From: Saprospiraceae bacterium
Lineage (GTDB): Bacteria > Bacteroidota > Bacteroidia > Chitinophagales > Saprospiraceae
Length of the DNA: 58,448 nucleotides
Reading direction: 5' to 3'
NCBI GenBank assembly: GCA_020628475.1
Contig: JAHDFB010000009.1
Coordinates: forward strand, 1-58,448
Below, piece after piece: positions 1 to 9,385 of the stretch. The notes under the pieces were generated by a model. The model worked only from the letters and a program-made list of their open reading frames with translations, made no database searches and was not told where the DNA came from. Within the stretch, counting starts at the first letter, position 1; each line of letters opens with the position of its first letter. A program made the position numbers and the translations under genes.

Positions 1-70
1 GTAATGCTGCAGGATGCATGGCGAAATCAGAGATCATCAATGCATGTAAAGGGTAATGGATCTGATGTAC

Positions 71-576
71 TCAGCGTATCCGAAAAGGAGGATATGCTCT
101 GAAAGCGCAATGATAGTTTAATTTCGTACAATTATTAGCTTTCGGGCTATATCCTTCTAGTAACCAGCTAGAGCCGTCAAGCACTCTTCTTTCCGCATCT
201 ATTGGCAATGTCCAAAAGCAGTTTTGATATATCAAATTTTTAATTTCATTCCAATCTTGAATATTCAACATTTTGTGGATTCGCTTACTAATGAATCCGT
301 TCTAAACTCGATAGTTGTTGGAACAGCAAATTCCTTAACATGTAGCGTAACCACTTCGCCTTTTTTATTTATTCTATATATCTTTTGGTAATCAGCAAGC
401 AATACGGTAATTGAAAATCTAAAGGACTCTATTGCTTGATCTTCAAGAATTGGTACATTAAATCTATTCCAGTATTTTCTCATTTTATAATTATCATTTG
501 CTTGAATTTCGGATATTAAGCTATCATTTAGAGCAAGAATATCATTATGAATATCACAAACACTCAGGTTCGGCAC
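71..576 (-). pseudogene. Frameshifted small conserved hypothetical gene
   Basis: Two open segments lie head to tail on the minus strand: 576-265 (GTG start, 103 codons) and 271-71 (66 codons). The first ends where the second opens in another frame. The second segment holds a pattern I associate with a family of small Bacteroidota proteins: FW, then LP, then LDGS, then a W-L-E-G motif and a YH pair. The first segment has the matching upstream part (ESFRFSI, then a YQKIYRI strand). Past the stop at 71, the frame of the first segment reads on to about 37 with a plausible tail (EYIRSITLYMH), so two compensating single-base shifts would restore one protein. No good ATG is seen upstream: the frame is open to about 622 with a hydrophobic stretch but no ATG. 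Decayed gene or assembly error cannot be separated here. Function unknown. Confidence 0.45.
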
Positions 577-973
577 AGGCTGAAAAAATGGAGCAAATGA
601 GTAGAAATATAAAAATGTAGTTCATCGGTTTTCATCTATAAGTTTTACTTTTTTGCATATGCCATGAATTCTTGTTTTTAGCAGTACATTAATATTGTTT
701 GAGCTATGCTGCATAAAGCTATTTATGTACATCGTCTATTCTATTTCTTCGTGCATCACTTTAGATTATAACAGATAACGGATATACCGAGAATACGATG
801 ATTTCATGTCCTTTTTTTGATGTGAATCTTATCCGTTTATTTGTAAAGATTGTTTATGATTCTATTGATTTAATTACCAAACATAGGAGTTTAGTTCTTA
901 TCCGTTGAATAGATAAGTCAGTGATGGATTGGGGTGGAATGTGCTGTGATTTGGTAGAATATTTTTAGCGTTT
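577..973. other. Intergenic region, 3' of the RAYT-like gene
   Basis: No convincing gene in about 400 bases of AT-rich sequence. The decamer CTTATCCGTT occurs twice in direct orientation (828-837 and 897-906) and its core occurs inverted at 777-784 (AACGGATA). These could be remnants of a small palindromic element next to the transposase-like gene, but the matches are short enough to be chance. Confidence 0.3.
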
Positions 974-1633
974 TTAGCTGGAGTTTGGGAGATTTTGGTT
1001 TTGGAATGGGAGATTATGATTAGAAAGTGACTTTTTTACTAATTCTCGTAGTACGAACGGCTGAACATACTGAATAAACTGAACATTCCATCGACGAAAA
1101 TCTCTCTTTAATTCTTTAGAACACAAAAATATCGATCCCTTACCCTCCTCTTTACCAATACTATAATGCTTCTTCAACCCGCGATACCGCTTCTTCCGTT
1201 GATACAACTTAATCTGTTGATTCCGAAGCTTTTCCAAATACACCACAGCCTCTTCTACACTTTCAAAATAAAATCGTTCATACGAACTATGCACCAAAAC
1301 TCCCGTTCTTCCTCGTTTTCGATTGATATATCGAACATAACTACTTATAAATAATCGTATTCGTTCGGAAATAATTCTCCACACCTCACCTCGCCTAATT
1401 TCGTGCTTGCTATTTTTTTGAAGAGTTTTAAACCCACGTATTCTTACAATAAATTGCCAACCATGTCTCGTAATTACATAGTCGTAAATGTGCAAATAAT
1501 CCTTCAAATAGTAATTCGCATAACACATTAATGCGCGAGCTTCTCGAATATCTTCTATGTAATTACTATTCGCTGCCACCCTACTCTCAAAGACATAATA
1601 TCCCTGAGTAAATATCTCTTTAGTTCTTTTCAT
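974..1633 (-). CDS. RAYT / Y1-transposase-like protein with degenerate HUH motif
   Basis: A 219-residue basic protein shaped like the REP-associated tyrosine transposases (TnpA_REP/RAYT, IS200-like superfamily). Visible landmarks are an N-terminal strand (YYVFESRVAANSNYI), a helix, then the strand pair that normally carries the HUH metal-binding motif. Here that strand reads ITRHGWQFIVRI at about residues 54-65, where active relatives have NHFHLLV, so the second catalytic histidine is missing. A basic segment (YVRYINRKRGRTGVLV, about 99-114) and the following SYERFYF and helix match the usual RAYT C-terminal half. ATG start at 1633. It stands alone between a broken gene and the AsmA-like gene, with no terminal repeats like an insertion sequence. 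I infer a catalytically dead or altered DNA-binding relative of RAYTs. Two REP-like repeats occur elsewhere in the window; a link is conjecture. Confidence 0.6.
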   Translation of the reverse strand: MKRTKEIFTQGYYVFESRVAANSNYIEDIREARALMCYANYYLKDYLHIYDYVITRHGWQFIVRIRGFKTLQKNSKHEIRRGEVWRIISERIRLFISSYVRYINRKRGRTGVLVHSSYERFYFESVEEAVVYLEKLRNQQIKLYQRKKRYRGLKKHYSIGKEEGKGSIFLCSKELKRDFRRWNVQFIQYVQPFVLRELVKKSLSNHNLPFQNQNLPNSS

Positions 1634-1811
1634 GATACATAAGACTGTTTCTTATTAGTGTTTGAAAAGCACTAAACGTTCCTAGAAAGTATACATATTT
1701 AATAAATACATTTTTAAATGTTGATATTCAAATATTAACACATATAAATAAAAATAATGTTTTCTATTTATGGCACTGCACCAATGCTAATTCTTGACAA
1801 AATGAAATGAA

Positions 1812-4190
1812 TTATATAACGGGCATCATAACATATTTCATACCAGCAAAAATGGCAGCCCAAATCTGGTAATACATACTTTTATCTGATTCTCGAGCAA
1901 TATCTATAACACCTGTTTCATGCTCCCACTCTTGTCTATTATCTTGATCCAGAACAAATCGAGTAATCATAAAATTTACTGGATTCCATTGCTCAATAAA
2001 CTTCTCTTTATCGTACCGTACCTTCAAATTACGGTAGTAAAAGTCCAGCACCCCTTTTGAATGATACTTATTCGCATCTACATTACAAAGTAATTTATCC
2101 AATCTTCCTTTCTTAATCTTTAATCCCGCCAAATCTGTCAGCAAGTCGTTTATCTCGACAAACTCTATCGTGCCCAACTCCAACTTATATTGATAAGCAA
2201 AATCAGTATCCAACAAATCAAAATGGGCATCAATTTTAAATGGAGCCTTACTCATAAATTGTGCAGTGCCTTTAATATCCATCATCCTATTCCGACCAAG
2301 TCTAGCCTTAATATTACATATATTATCAAATACAAAATCCGCCTTATTAAAGTGAATTTGACTGAAAGCATCATCGTTTTTAGGACGATAATCAAATTGT
2401 AAGGAGGCGTTTTTCAATTCTAACCTTCCTATATCAATAGGTATTTCATATTGAAGCAATGCTTCACTCAATAAAGCCTTATAACCTTCATTATCATACT
2501 TCTCTTCATCTGTAACGATATACATTTCAAGATCTGAAACAGAGATATAATCAAAATACATTTGACGGTGTGCTAAATATTTTTGAAAGGCTTCGATAGA
2601 CATTTCAAAGGCTGGAGCAATGACTCTTATAGATGTGTTACTATTAACACGCGAACCTTGATTAGATTCGAAAACAAGATTTTCAAAACGAACGTTGGAT
2701 TGATCCATGGTAATTCCCCCTAGTCTATATTGCTGATAACCCGTTGCGCTTCCAAATTGAATGGCGTCAATATCGAAATGGACTTGATTTAATCCTATGA
2801 TATTGGCAATTGACTGTCCGCCTTTTGATGATGTTGCAGATAAAGAGTTAATTTCTATAGGACTCGAAGACTCAGTAAGCAAGGTTACATTCTTTGCGGA
2901 TATGGAAATTTTCTCAGATTTTAGTTGATTTAATAGGCCAGTACTATCTTTCTTCTCTGGACTAATCAAATCCTCTTCTATCACAGCGCGTTCAATAGAA
3001 GCAACGATAGAATCAACTTGATAATTGGTTTGAATATGCCTCAATATATGCTTCTTCCAAAATTGAATCTTTTCAAATTCAATCTCTGCCGATCCAATAT
3101 TTGAGCGTTTCATCTGAAAACTCCCATCTTGAAGAGCTAATTGATCTCTCGATAATCGAACCAACCCAACCTTACCAAAAGCATTGTTTTCTGTCAATTC
3201 AAAATCAAACTGTCGAATATTCCCCGTGCAATTGGATAGCAAAGATGCACTATTGTTTAAATCAATATATTTTGATTCAACTTCAAAATATCCACTTTTA
3301 ATAGACTTAAACATCCCAAGACCTTTTGACGCCTCTAAGCTATTGCCTACTATTTGCAAGTTCTCAATGGACATATCCTCTAACCATTCAGCCATTTCCC
3401 AATCGTCTAAAGAAAATGACTCCTTTAATTGCACAGGTCCTCTACATGATATGCGCACAGAAGGAATCGTTTGAGCAGTTTTTTGAACCAGTTCCATTAA
3501 TGGTACATCTTCGATGATAATATTCGTCTGGTTAGAGTTAAAAACATCAGTATCAATAGAAATTCCCGTTAGCATATGTCGATTGCCTGAAAATTTTAGA
3601 GAATCTACTGTACAATTTACCGGATAGTTTTTCAACCGAACATGAATATTTGTGCAGATTGCCTGCACTTCTTCAAATAAAGAATGAAACTCAAATTGTT
3701 TCATTTCAATATCTAAATGTTGCTTGACAAGTTCATAACCTCCAGATTGAATGGCATAAGAACTAGAGTCCTCGTAATATATGGAGTCTCCCCTTGCGAT
3801 TAGTACATTGGCTTGAATCCGATCCACAGGAATGGAATCCGGTAATTCATATAATGCCAGATCATGAGAATTTAATTGAATATCAAGACCATTAATCCAA
3901 AGGGTATCAACCTTTAAAACCTTGGAATTATAAAAAGTCCACCAATCAACCCCATTCGCTTCTACTTGATCCGCTAAAAAGATCGAAGCACTATCTAAAT
4001 TTTGGGATTCATGTAAGAGCATTTCGGATAAATTAAATTTATCAAACAAAATACGCTCATTGTCATAGTCTACAGCTACAGAATCAATCGGTAATTGAAG
4101 TTGTTCAATCTCGATTCCGATTTGTTCGTCGATATGACTTATTTTATAGAAAACATAAGCACCCCCTAAAACGAGAAAAAGGGCCAACAA
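1812..4190 (-). CDS. AsmA/DUF748-like single-pass envelope protein
   Basis: A 792-residue protein with one N-terminal membrane segment (LALFLVLGGAYVFY) and a long periplasm-type region rich in short beta strands, many of the form element-by-element D-x-L-x-I. Near the C-terminus comes a segment typical of AsmA-like proteins of this phylum: ELGTIEFVEINDLL, then LKIKKGRLDKL, then a GVLDFYYRNLKV strand (about residues 665-715). AsmA relatives sit in the inner membrane and are linked to lipid or outer-membrane homeostasis; the exact role here is unknown. The given start is TTG at 4190. The frame is open further upstream to a stop at 4221-4223 and would add IRKKVIVYVL, a better signal-anchor start, but the only candidate start there is ATT at 4215-4217. 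It lies just behind the M1 peptidase gene (stop at 4227) and is probably cotranscribed with it. Confidence 0.6.
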   Translation of the reverse strand: MLALFLVLGGAYVFYKISHIDEQIGIEIEQLQLPIDSVAVDYDNERILFDKFNLSEMLLHESQNLDSASIFLADQVEANGVDWWTFYNSKVLKVDTLWINGLDIQLNSHDLALYELPDSIPVDRIQANVLIARGDSIYYEDSSSYAIQSGGYELVKQHLDIEMKQFEFHSLFEEVQAICTNIHVRLKNYPVNCTVDSLKFSGNRHMLTGISIDTDVFNSNQTNIIIEDVPLMELVQKTAQTIPSVRISCRGPVQLKESFSLDDWEMAEWLEDMSIENLQIVGNSLEASKGLGMFKSIKSGYFEVESKYIDLNNSASLLSNCTGNIRQFDFELTENNAFGKVGLVRLSRDQLALQDGSFQMKRSNIGSAEIEFEKIQFWKKHILRHIQTNYQVDSIVASIERAVIEEDLISPEKKDSTGLLNQLKSEKISISAKNVTLLTESSSPIEINSLSATSSKGGQSIANIIGLNQVHFDIDAIQFGSATGYQQYRLGGITMDQSNVRFENLVFESNQGSRVNSNTSIRVIAPAFEMSIEAFQKYLAHRQMYFDYISVSDLEMYIVTDEEKYDNEGYKALLSEALLQYEIPIDIGRLELKNASLQFDYRPKNDDAFSQIHFNKADFVFDNICNIKARLGRNRMMDIKGTAQFMSKAPFKIDAHFDLLDTDFAYQYKLELGTIEFVEINDLLTDLAGLKIKKGRLDKLLCNVDANKYHSKGVLDFYYRNLKVRYDKEKFIEQWNPVNFMITRFVLDQDNRQEWEHETGVIDIARESDKSMYYQIWAAIFAGMKYVMMPVI

Positions 4191-4226
4191 AACATAAACA
4201 ATGACTTTTTTTCTAATAACTCAAAT

Positions 4227-6641
4227 TTACTTGATTACAACTATTCTCTTAACGAATAGTTTACCACTTTCAATATGTTCTAAGTGAATGATATATTGAC
4301 CCGCAGCTAATTCTTCAGTATTCAATTCGAGATAATCACGTTGCCCAATGACAGCGTTATGCAAAACATTTCCACTAATATCACTAAGCTTGTAACTGTA
4401 ATTGCCTTGTAAACCATCTTCTAAATAAACATAGGATTTATCCATTACTGGGTTAGGATGAACCTGAATACTACCGATCTCCAAATTATTTGTGTTGGTT
4501 AGTGGAGCTACACCTTTACCAACCGTGTATTCACCATTTAAAACATAATCTACTTTCAATAATCCTTTACCATCATTAGGAATAATCTTTGAATGCTCAA
4601 AATCAGGATATGGAGCCCATGCATAAGATGGGTCTGGTCTATACATTAAAAGAAGACTATCTTCATTAAATTCAACTAAACTGTAATCAAAATCTCGCGT
4701 GCCGGCCCCATTATACAGAAAGGAAGTGCTTATTTCAGCACCTTCTTCGACACCGTGAATTCTCCAATAATGTCCTTCCGAAATTCTAATATCCTCCGTA
4801 ATCACGTTCAAATCAGGGGCAGCGTACATGTGCTCTACTCGAACATCCATTGGATCTTCCAACGATTCTACTTTAAATACGAGACCGGTTCTATTGAAAG
4901 TAAAACTTCCATCTTCCATTATAGCCTGATCATCGGCTAATCGGCTTTGATTTAATACATTGTCTCGATTAAAAACAATACGCTCAATCGGTTCAGATGT
5001 TGTAATGCTTACTTGATCAAATTGATTAGAAACCATAATATCGTGTTTTTCAATGGCCCCATTAACGCCATAACTATGAATCTCCAATGGTACATCATAG
5101 TGATATTGATCCGTACCTCTTAATTTTTGTTGAACATAAACATCATGGCTATACGTGCCATCACCGTTATCCGTTGACTTAATCGAATCTTCCACAAATA
5201 CAGAAAATCCAGGATTGAATATCCATGCATCGAAAAATCCATTCATATCAACACCTGTTGATTCGGCAATTTGATCTCTAAATTGATCCGCATCCAAATG
5301 ACTGTATAAGTAATTTTCCAAAATAGATCGCATACCTACTTTAAACAGCTCATCTCCTAAATAACCACGAAGGTTATGTATGACAGAAGCGCCTTTTCTG
5401 TACGTATGGGTTCCGTAAGTAAATTCATTAGGCATTCCTGATAGAGCTCTAAAAATTTCATCATCAATATGCGCTCGATTCAAGACGTATTCATGATTTT
5501 CTTTTACCTGTTCTAAAAATTCTTCTTTACCATAAATATGTTCTGTGGTTAAGTGTGCACCATATTCGGCAGGACCTTCTTTAATCCACATGTCACGTTC
5601 TGTACTTAGAGTTATCATATTTCCAAACCAATTATGCGTCAGCTCATGAGAAACCAGGCGCGTATTGGCAGCGGCATTATTAGAAATTTGAGCAACGGGG
5701 TAAGCAATGTTAGTAGGATGTTCCATCGCTCCTACAGTCGTCATCACATATCCTACGCGCTCCCAAACATCGGGACCATACCATCCCTCGATAGCATCAA
5801 TAGCTCCTGTTAAATTTCCAAAAGCATTTTTCATTTTAGTGGTATCCTGTGGTTTGGATATCAATTTAATAGGAATTGTTCCTGCAATGCCTTCATGTTC
5901 GCTCCATACAACGGCATAATTTGAAATGGCAATACTCGATTGGTACGTCGTAATTAACTGATCCATAGCATAAGACGTTGTGGTAGTTCCATCTTGATGA
6001 TTTTCAATTCCGATTTCAGTTCCTACACAATGGGCACTATGACTAGATGAGTGCGTCACATTGTATTCAAATGTCGAACGTTCCATAAAGTTATCGAAAC
6101 AAGGAAACCATCCTCTACCAAAATTGTGTGGATTAGAAGCAATGCCTATCCCTAAATTATATATGTATCCATCTTCGGTGACCAATCCTCCAAAATTGGA
6201 TGGATCCCTCGTTGGTATTCCATGATAAAACACATGAACGTCAAAATCCTCTTCCGGTTGCTTCACTTCACCTAGAGGGATATAAATCTGAAATCCATCG
6301 TAATCGAAATCTATCTTAATTCCATCTACTAAAACAGAATCAATATTTAAATCCAATAAATCAAGTACAATCTCGTCAATATTTTCTACCAATGGTGTAG
6401 CACTGACAATAGTATTTGCTGTGATGTTCGGTGCACCAGTAACATCTATATTAATTCGATAATTTAAAATATCAATTGAATCACTTCGCGTGTCATCCAT
6501 AATATTAGGAGTAAACCCTGGAGCAGGTTCATACGATTTATGATGGTGATGACATCCAATATGTTCATCTAAATATTGGGCATTTAAAACACCACCAAAT
6601 AAAGCAAAAATTAGAACGTAAAAAATCTGTTTCATATTCAT
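4227..6641 (-). CDS. Secreted M1-family metallopeptidase with T9SS sorting tail
   Basis: A zinc aminopeptidase-type enzyme. From the chosen ATG at 6641 (AGGA six bases upstream; in-frame ATGs also at 6662 and 6635) it has 804 residues. It begins with a signal peptide (MNMKQIFYVLIFALFGG), followed by an unusual CHHHH cluster at residues 30-34. Catalytic features of the M1 family are visible: GAMEH at about 304-308 (usually GAMEN), the zinc motif HELTH at 332-336, the third ligand in WIKEGPAEY (Glu355, 18 residues on) and the transition-state tyrosine in TYRKGAS (Tyr414). The last 75 or so residues are a type IX sorting domain (VHPNPVMDKS to the C-terminal KRIVVIK), so the enzyme should be exported to the cell surface or medium. 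It is the first gene of a probable pair with the AsmA-like gene. The natural substrate cannot be read from sequence. Confidence 0.9.
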   Translation of the reverse strand: MNMKQIFYVLIFALFGGVLNAQYLDEHIGCHHHHKSYEPAPGFTPNIMDDTRSDSIDILNYRINIDVTGAPNITANTIVSATPLVENIDEIVLDLLDLNIDSVLVDGIKIDFDYDGFQIYIPLGEVKQPEEDFDVHVFYHGIPTRDPSNFGGLVTEDGYIYNLGIGIASNPHNFGRGWFPCFDNFMERSTFEYNVTHSSSHSAHCVGTEIGIENHQDGTTTTSYAMDQLITTYQSSIAISNYAVVWSEHEGIAGTIPIKLISKPQDTTKMKNAFGNLTGAIDAIEGWYGPDVWERVGYVMTTVGAMEHPTNIAYPVAQISNNAAANTRLVSHELTHNWFGNMITLSTERDMWIKEGPAEYGAHLTTEHIYGKEEFLEQVKENHEYVLNRAHIDDEIFRALSGMPNEFTYGTHTYRKGASVIHNLRGYLGDELFKVGMRSILENYLYSHLDADQFRDQIAESTGVDMNGFFDAWIFNPGFSVFVEDSIKSTDNGDGTYSHDVYVQQKLRGTDQYHYDVPLEIHSYGVNGAIEKHDIMVSNQFDQVSITTSEPIERIVFNRDNVLNQSRLADDQAIMEDGSFTFNRTGLVFKVESLEDPMDVRVEHMYAAPDLNVITEDIRISEGHYWRIHGVEEGAEISTSFLYNGAGTRDFDYSLVEFNEDSLLLMYRPDPSYAWAPYPDFEHSKIIPNDGKGLLKVDYVLNGEYTVGKGVAPLTNTNNLEIGSIQVHPNPVMDKSYVYLEDGLQGNYSYKLSDISGNVLHNAVIGQRDYLELNTEELAAGQYIIHLEHIESGKLFVKRIVVIK

Positions 6642-6806
6642 TATTTGTCCTAAAAATACCATTTTTTTAATCGCTTATTTGTCTAGCTTATGATAAATGT
6701 TAAAAATCTGTATGGATAAATTTATGAATGTGAATCAACACTTTGATATCTCAAATCGTTATACCTGCGAGATTTTTTTTGATCCTTATTGATTGATTAT
6801 TACTAG

Positions 6807-7622
6807 ATGATAATAAATATTAAAAAAAGTAAATTGAAGCCATACACTTTATATATGGCAGCCATTTTTTCAAGCTTACTCTTGGGGGCATGTTCCTACT
6901 CTTCTCAAACGGACACCACCAGATTTATTGCAGTGGAAGAGGAGATTGAAGTTAATATTATGAAGGATCTAATGGAAGAGGATCAATATCACCTAACAGT
7001 ACGTACCTTACAATCCGATCTTTGTGAAGAAAGTACATTAATTACGCATTACAAAGAATCTGACCAAACGGTCTTGTTAAACATTGATGGACTTGAAATC
7101 CCTTCTGATTGTAGCAATTTTGATACCCAGATCATAAGTATTGAAGATTTTGAACTATCAAATGATCAAAAAACCGTCGAAATTACTTTAGCGCAAAACT
7201 TGGTAAATAAAATCTTCATTAATAAGACAGAGGATAAGCTTCATTTTGTACACAACAACTTAAGGGGTATTGTTTTCGAACAAGATGAATTACTACCAAT
7301 AAAAACCGGCTATCTATGGGGCGGGATATATTCTAATTCTGTCAAAGACGCCAAGCATTTCAATGATTTTATCGAACTAATCCGAAATTCTGTTGCTCAC
7401 AATAAATTAGATGTTGGGAATTATGGACATTTCGAAATAGGTGAATCAACTAAAGCTTTTGATCCATATCGTTTCGCCGCCTTGGAGCAAGCATTTGCAC
7501 TTGATATTAAGGAAGAAGTACCCATTTTAGATACAGTAATTCCCGAACTTATTTTAGAGTTTAAAATGAATCACCCTTCTATAGATGTTGTATTCGTATC
7601 TGGAAATGGAATAGTGTATTAA
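6807..7622 (+). CDS. Lipoprotein of unknown function
   Basis: A 271-residue protein with a lipoprotein signal: basic n-region (IKKSKLK), hydrophobic stretch and a lipobox LLGAC with Cys29. A shorter start at Met17 would also give a valid signal. The mature part has alternating strands in the first half and an acidic, helix-rich second half ending in a strand (VVFVSGNGIVY). I recognise no family. It is transcribed alone, divergent from the M1 peptidase gene, and ends 48 bases before the convergent threonine aldolase gene. The membrane anchoring is well supported; the function is not. Confidence 0.75.
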   Translation: MIINIKKSKLKPYTLYMAAIFSSLLLGACSYSSQTDTTRFIAVEEEIEVNIMKDLMEEDQYHLTVRTLQSDLCEESTLITHYKESDQTVLLNIDGLEIPSDCSNFDTQIISIEDFELSNDQKTVEITLAQNLVNKIFINKTEDKLHFVHNNLRGIVFEQDELLPIKTGYLWGGIYSNSVKDAKHFNDFIELIRNSVAHNKLDVGNYGHFEIGESTKAFDPYRFAALEQAFALDIKEEVPILDTVIPELILEFKMNHPSIDVVFVSGNGIVY

Positions 7623-7670
7623 TGCTTACCAACGGAATTGTCTATAAATGTCAATATAACGAATCCAAAT

Positions 7671-8699
7671 TTAGCCTATGGTAATCTTATGCTGTAGGAC
7701 CTGTACCAAGCGATTAATCATAGATTCAGAAATATCCATGTGAGTTACAAAACGCATGGTTTCTCCGCTAATTGGCTTAGCAAGTATCCCCTCCTTATTT
7801 AATTGATCAATAAATCGGGCGGTATCGATACCATGCAGATCAAAGACGATAATATTAGAATGTACCGGTGCAACCGAAGCTACATAATCCTGTTCCTGCA
7901 AAACAGATGCGATCCATTTAGCTCTATCATTATCTATTTTCAATCGTTCTACATTGTTTCTCAGAGCATACAAGCCGCCAGCGGCAATAATACCTGCTTG
8001 TCGCATTCCACCCCCCATAACTTTTCGAAACTTTCTTGCTCTCTTAATAAACGACTTATCTCCAATCAATAATGAACCCACTGGAGCACCTAGTCCTTTT
8101 GACAAACAGATAGAAATGGAATCAAAATGATCACCGACATCTTGCGTAGATTCTCCCGTTTCTACTAGAGCATTAAATAATCTTGCGCCATCCAGGTGTA
8201 GCGCTAAATTATGTTTTTTTGTTAAGGCCTGTATCGGCTTGATTTCATCTAAAGTATAATAACTCCCTCCACCTTTATTACAGGTGTTTTCTAAAACAAC
8301 CAACCTAGAATTTGGAAGCCAATCAAAATCAGGACGAATAGCTTGTTCAATCTGATCAGCTGTAATTTTACCGAAACGACCATCAAGTAACTGAACACCT
8401 ACTCGACTATGGTATGCATATCCTCCAGTTTCATATTGATAAACATGTGAATTTATATCACAAATCATATCGTCCAAAGCCTGAGTATGACATTTTATGG
8501 CTATCTGATTTGTCATTGTACCAGAAGGACAATATAAGGCTGCCTCCTTGTTAAACATTTCTGCAGCGAAGGATTGTAAAGCATTGATTGTTGGATCCTC
8601 TTGAAAGACATCATCTCCTACTGGAGCCTCTGCCATAAAATGGCGCATTTCAGTAGAAGGTTGCGTAACGGTGTCACTGACAAGATTTATAATATCCAT
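7671..8699 (-). CDS. ltaE: Low-specificity L-threonine aldolase
   Basis: A PLP-dependent enzyme of fold type I that cleaves L-threonine or L-allo-threonine to glycine and acetaldehyde in the cytoplasm. The 342-residue length is normal for the beta-eliminating lyase / threonine aldolase family. Landmarks: LVSDTVTQPS at the N-terminus, VGDDVFQEDPT (27-37), the cofactor-stacking histidine in INSHVYQYE (His85), the pyridine-binding aspartate in LHLDGARLFN (Asp170) with Arg173, and the Schiff-base lysine in CLSKGLGAPVGS (Lys201). It is the last gene of a leftward cluster, 10 bases behind the DUF151 nuclease gene. Its symbol could also be given as GLY1-like; substrate stereospecificity is not readable. 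Confidence 0.92.
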   Translation of the reverse strand: MDIINLVSDTVTQPSTEMRHFMAEAPVGDDVFQEDPTINALQSFAAEMFNKEAALYCPSGTMTNQIAIKCHTQALDDMICDINSHVYQYETGGYAYHSRVGVQLLDGRFGKITADQIEQAIRPDFDWLPNSRLVVLENTCNKGGGSYYTLDEIKPIQALTKKHNLALHLDGARLFNALVETGESTQDVGDHFDSISICLSKGLGAPVGSLLIGDKSFIKRARKFRKVMGGGMRQAGIIAAGGLYALRNNVERLKIDNDRAKWIASVLQEQDYVASVAPVHSNIIVFDLHGIDTARFIDQLNKEGILAKPISGETMRFVTHMDISESMINRLVQVLQHKITIG

Positions 8700-8709
8700 A
8701 ACGATAAAC

Positions 8710-9339
8710 TTAAGAATCAGCAGGATCTATGCCGCTCCTATTATTGATCTCATCACGAATCTTAGCCGCTTTCTCATAATCTTCTTGAGAAAGTACTTTT
8801 TGCAATAGTTTCTCGAGATTTTCAACACTCATCGTTTCTATAGACTGCTCTTTTGGAGGTCGACGCTTTCTCTTTTTAGGCGCAGCACTAGCTCCTTCAC
8901 CAGAGCCACTGACATCTCCCGATTCAGCATCATCCAATACTACTCCCGCTTGTTCCATAATAAACTCATAGGTGTAAATAGGGCAATTATATCGAACCGC
9001 CATGGCGATTGCATCAGAAGTTCTCGAATCTATTTCAAATAAATCTCCATCTTTCAAACAGACTAAACGAGCATAGAATATTCCATCTAATAAATTATTG
9101 ATGACAATTTCTTTTAACTCTATATCAAAAGAATCTAATGTATTCTTAAAAAGATCATGCGTTAATGGTCTATTTGGAGCCATTTTCTCCATAGCTACAG
9201 CAATGGCCTGTGCTTCAAAACCACCAATAATTATAGGTAACCTTCTCGATCCATCTACCTCGCCCAGAACCACTGCATAATTATGCGAATTGGTCACACT
9301 ATGAGATAATGCTACTATGTCTAATTCTACTTTTTTCAT
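8710..9339 (-). CDS. DUF151 bifunctional nuclease-family protein with UVR motif
   Basis: A 209-residue protein of the DUF151/BFN family. The N-terminal 135 residues carry the family pattern: SVTNSHNYAVVLGE, LPIIIGGFEAQAIA, RPLTHDLF, and SRTSDAIAMAVRYNCPIY. A low-complexity, charged linker with KKRKRRPP follows, and the last 45 residues form a UvrB/UvrC-type UVR helical hairpin (NLEKLLQKVLSQEDYEKAAK, then IRDEI). Plant and bacterial relatives have reported DNase and RNase activity; the UVR hairpin suggests protein-protein contact. It sits between etfA and the aldolase, 10 bases ahead of the latter. The combination is common in Bacteroidota and its cellular role is not settled. Confidence 0.85.
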   Translation of the reverse strand: MKKVELDIVALSHSVTNSHNYAVVLGEVDGSRRLPIIIGGFEAQAIAVAMEKMAPNRPLTHDLFKNTLDSFDIELKEIVINNLLDGIFYARLVCLKDGDLFEIDSRTSDAIAMAVRYNCPIYTYEFIMEQAGVVLDDAESGDVSGSGEGASAAPKKRKRRPPKEQSIETMSVENLEKLLQKVLSQEDYEKAAKIRDEINNRSGIDPADS

Positions 9340-9385
9340 GCCTTACGCATTCTTTAATTTCAAAACGGAATAATTATTTTAATAA

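Noticed and set aside
974..1633. Complete IS200-type insertion sequence
   Set aside because: No hairpin ends or target-site features flank the gene, and the catalytic histidines are missing.
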